From positions 56,517,880 to 56,581,879 of the forward strand of contig CP141132.1 in assembly GCA_035236585.1 (NCBI GenBank): a stretch of DNA of 64,000 nucleotides, given 5' to 3'. Position numbers and translations under genes: made by a program. Positions 12,032 to 24,100 of the stretch are shown here, piece after piece (the stretch's first letter is position 1; each line of letters starts with the position of its first letter). The notes under the pieces were generated by a model. The model saw nothing but the letters and a program-made list of their open reading frames with translations, was not told the origin of the DNA and did not search any database. Origin of the DNA: Warburgia ugandensis (Eukaryota; Streptophyta; Magnoliopsida; Canellales; Canellaceae).

Positions 12032-15000
12032 TGTGATGACTTGGCTTTTCATAACACTTTTCATAAAACCTTTAACAAATGTGGGGCCCTGAGATTGGAA
12101 AACTACTTAGAAAATAAATAGCAAAAACATTTTTAATGAGAAGACCTTTAAAAATCCCTAGTGTCATTTTTCTTTTGAAAAAAATAAGGATGTTCAAATA
12201 AATGAGCGTTACATTTCTACTAAAAATCCGGTAGAGTCCCCTCTATGTTTTGGACCTATGCATTTTATGCATGTTATGTGATATCCTTAATAAATATAGT
12301 TTAAATCAAATACATAATAAAGGACACTCTGTCTCCATACATTTGCATGAATACATAATTTAAATGTGTATAGTTTTAAAAATTAAGTTTTTAACTAAAC
12401 AAAAAGAATAGTTCATGCCCATGATCAATCCAGTCATAGCCAAACAACCATAATTTTAATTTACATGCCCACATGTCCATAACACAAACTCATAATAATC
12501 AAAGTATTACATCAGTTAACAAAATTATCAACTATACTGTAAACCTATTTGATATACCTTCTACATCCGTCTCTTGAGATCTCTAGCATAATCTTTTGCT
12601 CTTCTGTCTTATGTCTTCAAACCTGAGACATTGTAAACAATTTATAATGTCTTAACAAGCTTGCGCTTGTGTACGTAGTTTCATCATTGAGATATGAAAG
12701 TTCATATAGTTTTAAAACCAAAAGGAAATCATAATCACATGTTATGCAATTCTATAAACTATAATACATAATGAGTAGTATAATAAAACTCTTAAATCTT
12801 AATCATGATTACAAATCAATGTCATACTAAACCAATTCAATTTATTAGTTTCAATACCCATGCATGTTATTTCAAGGGCAATAATAATAACCTTTGCAAG
12901 GTATTTTACAAAATATGAGTAGTCAGTACAAGTCATGTCATGCATCATCTCAAAAGTATACTCATGAAAGCTGAATAATGAATATCATCAAAATTAATAG
13001 ATGAAAAGCATTTAAATCATGAAATGCTTAAATAGAATCAATGTATCTTAGTAAGTATATCTATATTTATATAACACCATCTGAACCTCCTTGAGGTCTC
13101 GTGAGTGTAGAACCACTAGAAATCCGACTATTTGCTGCTGGTCATGAGTACTCATTATTAACTTGAAATCTCAGGGTGACACACATCTCCTGCGCTATCG
13201 CATTATATACATCAAAATCTCAAAATTGGATCCCTTGTGCCACAGTTAAGACCCTATCAAGTCCGCACTACCCACCATACCATAACAAGTAGCTAATCAT
13301 GCCATGTGCATGGAGACACGACATGCAGACCATGACTTGCACATGATATCATCTTAACCTGATTCGGTCTATTGCAGCCAGGTATTTAATATATGAAATA
13401 TCAGAAGGCGAATGATCAATCATCAACCTTCATAGCACAGTGTCCATTGGACATTCATATGCCCTCCATAACATAATAATACTAAGCATCATCACATGCG
13501 TATATAACTAATGAAACCATAGAAATCCATGCACTAGTAAAATCCTGCAAATCAAATCTCATGATACAATATAGCCATGTAAAAGCAACCCTCACAAGGG
13601 TTGAGTCTGAGGATTCCTCACTCCTCATCATTTCATAAATCACAAACTCCATGTAATTTCAAATACATTTTCATGTACAAGTTTTCCAATTTAACAATAA
13701 ATCAACATGGCATTCCAAACTGCTAAGTTGCATGAAATACTAGTATGCTCACTGTATAAATCAGAAATCTCAATTTTAACTATTTTCAAACATGATAGAA
13801 TAATCATCAATAGTTTTCATGTTTCACAAAAGCGTATCGATGTTAAAACTACTACCTCCTTGGTGATTTCCTACAAGTTCTTCCCTTTTAGGTTTAGCTT
13901 TAAACTTAACTTCAATTTGGTCAAACTACACCTGAAGCTATGCAGCGCATCCAACATCCGAATTCCTACATCAACATAGAATCATATTAGCATCTAAATC
14001 AAGCTTGAATTTAGACAACATATAAAAAGATTTTAACAATTTTTTCTTGTTTGCATTTTATGTCATAACTTCATGATCTCAACCATTTTAGGTTGTAGGT
14101 TTGACTTCGTATTTTAGAGTATAATCTTATACTCAAAGTGTTTAGGTCTAAGCTTAAAATCATGATCAGACAATCAAATATTTGGATTTGATAATTTCAT
14201 TCATGATTTATTGATTTTGAGTAATCGGATTTGTTATTCAAGTTTAGAACTCAATGATTAGAACTCTGGCAAGGTTGTTGGAGTTTTGATCGTTGACCAA
14301 TCAATATGCATAGTTACAGATCAATTATCCTCATTTAGTTTGTCAGATTTTTCTAGTCTTTGACCCTATACCTATCTAATTTTTAGGAATTTATAGTGTC
14401 TTTAAATCAGATTAACACAAGGATTTCCATGGATGGTATGAGTGTCCACATTCTAATGGAAAAGTTGGTTATTCAATCCTTTATGATGATTAGTATTTTG
14501 ATCATGAAATTTTTAGAGTATCTTTACTAATTGAAGGTTAGGGAACTTAGTGGTGACATCTGCTCATCAATCCTACAACAGCAGGCTCCTATTTTAGTAC
14601 TGTATGATCTGACAGCTAAGATCATTTGATCAATTTCTATCCAAATTCTACAATTTATGTTTTATCTAAGTTAATTCAAGGTTCAAGAATTTATCTGTGG
14701 CATCTGATCATAGATTAGACCTCACAGGGTTATTGTTTGAATAGTGATAGATTAGATGACCTAGATTGTCTGATCGATTCACTTTTGGATCATTGAAAAT
14801 TTTGACTTATTCTATCAATTAGAGATGAGGAACCTACTAGCCATGATTAATCATCAATCAGGCATGACCAAATACTATTTACCCAAAAACAAAACGAATG
14901 ACTGAGAGTGTTCGACCGATTTTAAGACTAGACAGACAATCTTAGTCAAATCCAAGCTACATCAAACATATATGTACACATTTCTAAACATGGATTAAGA

Positions 15001-16016
15001 AATGGATGGCTAGATTATCACATAAACCTAATTGTAGTAAGAATTGTATGGATCTAGCTCAAAACATTAAATCAAGAACTGGGTTTTTATGGATCTTACC
15101 TGTAATGCAATTTCTAACTGCCAAACATCGTCGAAGATGATGGATTTTTGCAAATCAAACACCGAATTATTACAGTCACCATGCATCCTGTTTTCCCCAA
15201 AATTCAGCATCTACTTCTTACCGATCACCCAATAAACAAAGGGCTTTAATTAGGCTCTTCATGCTGAGTGAGATGATTGGCTTGGATCTCTGATCTGAGC
15301 CGTCATCTTCTCCTATGACGCCCTGCGAACTCCAGCCACCTGCAATATTTCTCCCTCTTTCTCACTGGCACGATGCGCTCCTCTGCTGAGCTTAGTTTCT
15401 CCCCCTCTCTTCTCCTCCTTCCCCTTCCCCTTCCCCTTCCCCTTCTTCTTCTTCTCCTCCTTTCCCTTTCTCTTTTCCTTCTCCTCTTTCTTCTCTCCCT
15501 ATAGGGTTTTCTCTCCTTCTATTGGGTTTGACAATAACCATAGGTCTGTTCTTCGATTCACTTAAGTGGGAGGGGGTGCCATTATCAAATGGCCCCTCCT
15601 TTTAGTTTTTAATAGTTTCTTTTAATAAAATTTTAAAATTACAATTATAATGTTTTTACTATTTTGTACATTATAATTACGATAAAAAAGAGATGAACAC
15701 TACTCATGATTGTGTTAACATCTCTTCAAATCTTGAATTTCTCCAAGTGGGGCCCACTCAATGGAATTACCAAATTGCCTTTGCTAGGAAAATTACAACA
15801 TATTTGTTCGAATTTTTATTTTAGCAAACTTAGTGTTGTTGGAATTGTTTTTTTAATACAATCCAAATTTTAAGGGTTCAACAATTGATTTAACATTTAT
15901 AAAATATTTACTTTCTAGAACTCCAAAAATTAAATATTTTAATATTTCTTTTCATTCTAATTTTATATAAATTCAAAAATTTTGTTAATTGCTATTTTAA
16001 AATTAGAGATGTTACA
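12032..16016 (-). mobile_element. 5' LTR (3985 bp) of the Ty3/gypsy element
   Basis: On the minus strand it starts TGTAACATC at 16016 and ends TCACA at 12032, followed by a primer site. Positions 14583-16016 match the truncated partner LTR at 5335-6966, and the outer parts match the nested LTR at 51144-55198. A CT-rich tract at 15400-15510 contains four CCTTCC repeats. An LTR of about 4 kb is long and typical of Del/Tekay-like chromoviruses. Open frames in it (13707-13979 and others) show no protein motif. Confidence 0.65.
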
Positions 16017-18179
16017 TAAACATACATGGAAACAATAGAAGGGCATTATTGTAATTTTAAAAAATTCAAACGGTGATTCACAATGAAAAACAAATGGAAG
16101 AGCAAATTTGCAAAGTTTCCTCAAATGTAATGGCAAATTTGTGAAAACATAAAAATGTTGGATTTTTTTGTTGTTGCAAAAACGTCAAAATGTAATGCTA
16201 TTTTTGTAAAAATCCCTTTTATTTAATGGTTTGGAGATTCTAGATGGACCAACAAGAGGATCATTAAAGGAAAATTTGAAAGTCTTAGAAGTTGTGGCCT
16301 ATGATAATGATCTGTTGAATTATTACATTTGCTCTAATTCAAATGGTTTGCAAATACCAAGCAGCAAGCCTAATGTCATGGAAATTCATCATCCTTTGCC
16401 TTTGATTCAAATGGCCTCTAACCAAATCTATTGATAGTGAAACCAATGGCTATGCTAACTATGATTTTGAGTTCCATTAACGAGAGAGAAGGGGTAGCTA
16501 GCACACTCGGTGCACAGTTTGCGTATATCAACTAGAGAGCAAAAAATGAAAAGATCCAAGCAGTTCATCATATTCACCCTCCCCAAGAAGAATGGTATGA
16601 AAAATTCATTCAGCAACATCTCTATAGTGGGCCCTAAATAGCTAAAAGTTTAAATAGACATCCCAAAAATACATACGTTTCATTATTTTTGTTAGCTATT
16701 TTGAGTTGTAAAATGCACAGTAATAAAATGGTCCACATTCAACACGCATAGAAAAACCAATTATATGATCTTCAAAGGATCTGAGTCTTGGGTCATCGCC
16801 ATCTATTGCTACATTGTTAAGATGAACAGTTTAGATCATAAAAAAAGTAGGCCTCTCTTGTATCTACGTGTGTCAAAAGAACATAATCCCCCAATTTCCT
16901 AGGAAATTATTGTATAATTGTATGTTTGACTTATGGGTCATATTACTGTTAGTGGTGCTTAAGCTGAATTAAGATGAAACGATATCTACTCATCTTATTG
17001 TTATTGCTTCTTTGAGATCATCTCAACTCAACTCCAGTCAAGTCATCCTAAGTCAGCTAACTCCATGTCAAGCTGTATAAAAGGACAAAATGATTACTGT
17101 AAACGGACAAAGATGATACTATCAAAGACGGAGAGACAAATTCACGTTGCTTAAAGGTTGGGTTTCCTCTTATCATTTTGGATCTCATTGGTTGGTTGCC
17201 ATTAAATGCAGTGCTAGAGGTTGTTTCCTCATTCCATAAAGTTACAAATGGATGTTTGAGATGTCACTATCTTAACTACGTGATGGTAGACATTGCTGCT
17301 TATTGTTCTTCCTTTCCCAACTCAGACTGGTTGGAATAGTAGCCATTAAAACTAGACTCTGGCATGGGACTAAAACGCTTGATTCATCGTCGTCCAAGTT
17401 TTGTGGTATGGATCAACAATTGAATTTTCCATGTGGGTTCAGAAGTTGATCGTCACTCTAGATCGTGACAGGTGAGTTTATACAGTCGCTTGATTAAGAG
17501 CGTTACTTGTGAATATACTATCCGTCGAGGAAACTCTCCAAGTAAAAAAGGAAGAAGTTAGAGAATTATATAATTATATATTACTATTAGTAAATAAATA
17601 TTAAGATAATTCATTTTTACTTAATTTTTATGATAGTTATTAATATACTTTGCAGACCTAAAGAGTCATTCTCTTTCTTTACTTAATGAAGTTATTAATT
17701 ATCAATTCTTAAGAAAGAAATCCTCTACTTTTTTCTCGTGGTCAGCAATTGGACGTGCATGTCACGTATGGATTACCAAGAGTATCAGAATAGTACAGGA
17801 GACAGACATGTTAACTCTTAATTTAAGGCACATAAATCTAAATTGCCAGAAATAAAAATGACACCCGTGCTCTTTATATATATATATATATATATTAATG
17901 AATTAAAATCCTATGGTGAAGGATTTTGTTGAGTGCCATTAGATAAACGGTTCAGATCAATCGTAAGTGGTGCCAAATAGCCGGTAGGGGCTGCCTACAA
18001 GAAGTACCATGAGCATTATAACGGCCCTTACCAGTTTACTTGAAACGTGCAAAATAAGGAAAGAGTGCCATTATCGAAAGGAAGCGGTGAAAAAATATAT
18101 TCGGAAAAGCAAAGGGAAGAAAACCCTTCCATTCTTCAGCGAAAGTCAATTCTGCAATGCTCTCTACTAGCACTTCTAC
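16017..18179. other. Upstream flank of the polygalacturonase gene
   Basis: Non-repetitive-looking DNA between the gypsy LTR and the gene; it should contain the promoter. No transposon end or other gene is recognisable. A 67-codon frame at 16231-16434 shows no known motif. Confidence 0.5.
17873..17896 (+). promoter_or_regulatory. Candidate TATA region of the polygalacturonase gene
   Basis: CTTTATATATATATATATAT lies about 300 bp upstream of the start codon, the only strong TATA-like stretch in the proximal flank. It is also a TA microsatellite, so its promoter role is inferred from position only. Confidence 0.35.
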
Positions 18180-21100
18180 ATGATGACTAGATTGTGCAAA
18201 AATAAACGTGTTTGGGGTTCATTTTCTGCTGTTTTTCTACCCTTATCTTGTTTAATTTTTATATTCACAGATTTATCCAATCCGGTAAGTTTTGACATTT
18301 TGATTCAGCTCCCTTGCTCTCTCTCCTTTAAATGCTGGATAGGCTGCTGCACAAGGGTCATTTCTGTGAATGATTTTGGAGCAAAAGGAAATAGTTTTAG
18401 CGATGACACCAAGGTAAGCAATCTAATTGCCTGCTTAGGTGAAAGCTGTTTCTGGTACTGAATGTGTACTGTAATCTGTGGAGAGGACCCATGTTTTATA
18501 GTGCAGAAATAATGATAAAATTCTCATTACCCACAGGTTGATGTTCAAGGAAAATTACGAAAATCCCATGTTAAAACAACAGTGTTTAATGGTACAAACA
18601 ATTTTCTCAAAAATTTCATTACCCATTTGTTGATGTTCGCTGTGAATTAAGAGAGCCCAATGTGGTGGAATTTCTTTTGGGTAGCCGTGTGAAGAAATCC
18701 ACTGGAATCAAGAACTCTCCCTCTTAAATAAATCTTGGATGACAAACGTTGTACCCATGTTTGAAGTTTCTTTTAAGTTATGATTCAGTATCTTCCGGTC
18801 CTCTGAGACTTTCTGTAGTAACTGGAAAATAGCCATGTGGAGCAACTTATGTTAATGAGAAGAAGTTTCATGACAATGTGGAAAGTTGATAGAAATTTCT
18901 GAAGTCATCTGTTGTGACTTGATGGTAGATCCTAAGACCTGTTTGCTGGAGTTATTTCCGTAGAAGAAGAGTACCTCTGAGTGGTGAAAATCTCTTTTCA
19001 GGCCTTTAAACATGCTTGGGAGGTGGCTTGTTCTGCTCCTTTTGGATCGATACTTGAAATTCCATCTGGGAATGTCTATTTGGTTCGTCCAACTGATTTT
19101 GGTGGACCTTGTCAATCAACTGTGACATTGTCGGTAAGTGACAAGGATCTTGACTGATTTCTTAAATCTGAATAACACCAAATCCTTGTAACATCCGGAT
19201 TGATTCTTTTCTCCTCTAGTCAGTCATGATAACTAGCACACAATGAAGAGAAACAGGTAACTTTTGTTAATTCTTAGTGTGGAGGTGCAACCTTAACAGG
19301 TTGCAGGTACTATTGTTGCTCCGAAGGAACCTGCCATCTGGACCGGGCTGGATCCACGGAAGTGGTTGTATTTTCATGGGGTGGATAGGCTTGTTTTGGA
19401 AGGAGGAGGGACTATCAATGGCATGGGAGAGACATGGTGGGCTCGGTCATGCAAGAGAAATGCAACAAATGTGATCTTCTGGTCTTCAAGTTCACTTATA
19501 TCTACTTCTTCTATTAAAATGGCATTTCTCTGAATACATGATATCTGAAACCATCTTCTAATTTTCTTTGCAGCCATGCCATCATGCACCTACAGTGAGT
19601 TGTTCTCTATTGAAACCTATCATGCAAACAATTCCTTACTTCGTCTTGCATGAATTTGTCAAATTTATTTTCTCTTATGGTCTTGGAACTCTCAAAATTT
19701 TAGAATCTCATCTGCAGGCCATTACTTTTCATAAATGCAAGAATTTGAAGGTCAAGAACTTAATGGTAGTGAACAGTCAACAAATGCATATGGCCTTCAC
19801 TAACTGTCACCATGTTGAGGTCTCTCACGTGAAAGTGGTTGCCCCTGCCTCTAGTCCAAATACTGATGGGATCCACATCAGTGCATCCATACATGTTGAG
19901 GTCAAGAATAGCATAATTAAAACAGGTACTCGGCTGTCATTGACCTCCATGGAATTACTTTCTCTATACAGCTCCTTATCTTCTGTTTATTATGTTACCA
20001 AATCTACCTAGTTATCTGATTTGAGCAGTAAGATTTTTTTCTTTATCCCATCATTTTAGTTCCCTAAAACGATGTGCCTGGACTTCAGTAAGAACATTCC
20101 CATTCTGAACTAATAAAACCCAAGTGCAGTGAAAAGTGGACATGGGTTCATGCCATGGAGGTTGAGAAAGGCAATAGTAAATAGGGTATCTTCAGAACAT
20201 AAGATTCGTATCGCTACATGGAATATAGGGACATTGACAGGTAAGAGTTTGGAGTTAGTAGACACAATGAAACGTAGGAGAGTCAACATCGCTTGTATCC
20301 AAGAAACCAAGTGGAAAGGGGCTAAAGCTAGAGAAATAGATGGGTATAAATTATGGTACGTAGGAAAGGAAAATAACAAAAATGGTGTAGGAATAATAGT
20401 GGATAAGGAATTAAAGGATAAAGTTGTGGACGTTAAAAGAATCAGTGATAGAATTATAATAATAAAAATTGTTCTAGGAGAGCAGATTATAAATGTTATA
20501 AGTGCATACGCACCACAAGTAGGGTTACAAGATATAATTAAGAGGCAGTTTTGGGAAGATATGGAGAGAGTCATACAAGAAATTTCCAACACTGAGGGGA
20601 TATTTATAGGAGCAGACTTAAATGGCCATGTAGGAAAAAATAAGGAAGGATATGATAGAATACACGGAGGGTATGGTATAGGTGAACGAAATGAGATGAG
20701 GGAGAATATCCTCTATTTTGCTTTGTCATATAACATGTCCATTGCAAATACACTCTTTAAGAAGAGGGATGAACACCTAATAACATTTAAAAGTGGACTT
20801 TATAAAAGCCAAATAGACTTTTTTTCTACTTAGGAATAATGAACGATCTATATGCAAGGATTGTAAGGTGATATCTGGTGAGAGTTTAACCTCACAACAT
20901 AGGTTAATGGTTATGGATATCCATATTAAAAGATGGAGTAAAAGAACTGAACTTAATACACATCCAAAAACTAAGTGGTGGAACTTAAAAGGAGAGAACA
21001 TAACCTCATTAAAAAATAAGTTGATAGTAGAAGGAAATTGGAACTATGAAACAGAAGTAAATACCATATGGACTAATATGGCTGAGTCCATTAAGAAAGT

Positions 21101-24100
21101 GGCAAAAGATGTCTTAGGAGTATTTAAAGGTAAAAGGCTATTAGCAAAGGAAACATGGTGGTGGAGTGAAACAGTGCAAAAAGTTATTAAAGAAAAATGG
21201 ATGCGTTTTAAAGCTTGGTAGAAGATTAGAAATAATGAAAACTATGAACAATATAAGAATGCTAAAAACGCTGCTAAGAGAATAGTAAATGAGGCTAAAC
21301 TTAAAGCATATGATGAGCTCTATAATAAATTAGGAACAAGAGAATGTGAGAAAGATGTGTTTAAACTTGTAAAAGTAAGAGAACAAAAGGGTAAGGACGT
21401 AGATCATGTTAGGTGTATTAGAAGCAATGATCAAAGGGTATTAGTCAAAGAAGATGAGATCAAACAAAGGTGGGAAACATACTTTCAAAAATTATTAAAT
21501 GACAATGGCTCTGAGAATATAGGGATTGAAAATAATATAAATTTAAATAACATTGGATATTATAGATATGAACGTAAGATTAGAATACCTGAAGTAAAAG
21601 AGGCCTTGAAAAAGATGAAATCAGGAAAGGCCATGGGGCCTGATGGTGTACCAATAGAGGTTTGGAAGCATATGGGAGATATTGGGGTAGATTGGTTGAC
21701 CAAGTTGTTTAACAAGATTATAAAATCAAAGAAAATGCTTGATGAGTGGAGGAAAAGCTCTATTGTACCAATCTAAAAGAATAAAGGTGACATTCAGGGC
21801 TGCACTAATTATCGAGGGATCAAACTTATGAGTCACACCATGAAACTTTTTGAAAGAGTGATTGAGAAGAGGCTACGACATGAAACAAGTGTATCGGAGA
21901 ATCAGTTTGGTTTCATGCCTGGGAGGTCTACTATGGAAGCTATTTTCTTGCTAAGAGAATTAGTAGAGAAATATAGGGAGAGGAGGAAAGACCTACATAT
22001 GGTCTTTATCAATTTAGAGAAAGCTTATGATAAAGTCTCTAAAATGTTAATATGGAGGGTGTTGGGTAGTAAGGGGGTTTCTCAGGGGTATATAGACATA
22101 ATTAAAGATATGTATGAGGGAGCGGTAACAAATGTTAAGACCACTAGTGGCATGACTGGTGATTTTTCTGTCACTGTAGGATTGCACCAAGGATCGGCAT
22201 TGAGTCCATACCTCTTCACATTAGTTATGGATGAGTTAACAAAAGATTTGCACGAGAAGATCCTGTGGTGCATGCTATTTGCAGATGATATAGTCTTACT
22301 TGATGAGACAAGGGATGGTGTAAACATAAAGATAGAGTTATGGAGAGAAGCATTAGAATCTGAAGGATTTAAAATTATCCGAACTAAGACAGAATATATG
22401 GAATGTAATTTTAGCAAGGAGAGTAGGAGTGGAACACCAATCAAGATTGATAACCAACAAGTCCTTGTTAAAGACCTCTTTCGGTACTTAGGATCATTGA
22501 TCCATGAGAGTGGAGACATTGAGAGGGAGGTTACCCAGAGAATCCAAGCGGGTTGAAACAAATGGAGATGTGCATTTGGAGTTTTATGTGATCGACGGGT
22601 GCCACTCAAACTAAAAGGAAAATTCTATAGGATAGCTATAAGGCCGGCCATGCTCTATGGATAGAGTGTTGGCCAGTTAAGGAACATGATACTCATAGGA
22701 TGAGCGTCGCAGAAATGAGGATGCTGAGATGGATGAGTGGGTACACAAGAAAGGATAGAATTAGAAATGAAAATATTAGAGAAAATTTAGAGGTAGCACT
22801 AATAGGTAATAAGATGAGGGAGATTAGACTTAGATGGTTTGGACATGTCCAAAAGAGACCAACAATGACACTATTTAGGAGTGAGGCAATACAAGTAGAA
22901 GGTTCTAAAAGGGCAAGGGGAAGGCCCAAAAGAACGTGGATAGAAGTGGTGAGGAAAGATTTAAAAACTTTGGGACTAAATGAAACCATGGTATTTAATA
23001 GAGTGGAATGGAGGAATAAGATTCATATGGCCGACCCCTAATTGGGATAAGGTCTTGATAATGATGATGATGATGAGACTTAAATGGCCATGTAGGAAAA
23101 GATAAGGAAGGATATGATGGAATACACGGAGGGTATGGTATAGGTGAACGAAATGAGATGGGGGAGAATATCCTCGATTTTGCTTTCTCATATAACATGT
23201 CCATTGCAAATACACTTTTTAAGAAGAGGGATGAACACTTAATAACCTTTAAAAGTGGACTTCATAAAAGCCAAAGAGAATTTTTTCTACTTAGGAATAA
23301 TGAACGATCTATATGTAAGGATTGTAAGGTGATACCTGGTGAGAGTTTAACCTCACAACATAGGTTAATAGTTATGGATATCCATATTAAAAGATGGAGT
23401 AAAAGAATTGAACTTAATACACATCTAAAAACTAAGTGGTGGAACTTAAAAGGAGAGAAAATAACCTCATTCAAAAATAAGTTGATTGTAGAAGGAAATT
23501 GGAACTATGAAACAGAAGTAAATACTATGTGGACTAATATGGCTGAGTCCATTAAGAAAGTGGCAAAAGATACCTTAGGAGTATCTAAAGGTAAAAGACT
23601 ATTATCAAAGGAAACATAGTTGTGGAGTGAAATAGTGCAAAAAGTTATTAAAGAAAAGCAGATACGTTTTAAAGCTTGGCAGAAGATTAGAAATAGTGAA
23701 AACTATGAACAATATAAGAATGCTAAAAACGGTGCTAAGAGAATAGTAAGTGAGGCTAAACTTAAAAGCATATGATGAGCTCTATAATAAATTAGGAACA
23801 AGAGAAGGTGAGAAAGATGTGTTTAAACTTGCAAAAGTAAGAGAACAGAAAGGTAAGGACTTAAATCATGTTAGGTGTATTAGAAGCGATGATCAAAGGG
23901 TATTATTCAAAGAAGATGAGATCAAACCAAGGTGGGAAACATACTTTCAAAAATTGTTAAATGACAATGGCTCTGAGAATATAGGGATTGAAAATACTAT
24001 AAATCTAAATAACATTGGGTATTATAGATATGAACGTAGGATTAGAATACCTGAAGTAAAAGAGGCCTTGGAAAAGATGAAATTAGGAAAGGCCATGGGC

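Noticed and set aside
16231..16434. 67-codon frame in the upstream flank
   Set aside because: Reads plausibly as protein but has no recognisable motif, no splice context and no continuation; insufficient support for a gene.
18285..18355. Possible extra intron in exon 1 starting at GTAAGT
   Set aside because: Nearby AG acceptors give either a 24-nt intron or lengths not divisible by three that break the frame into VISVNDFG; the unspliced reading is open and in frame.
22082..22609. Antisense open frame of 175 codons in LINE A
   Set aside because: It is the reverse-strand shadow of the RT coding region and has no motif of its own; the same applies to 22693-22989, 24686-25039 and 25092-25385.
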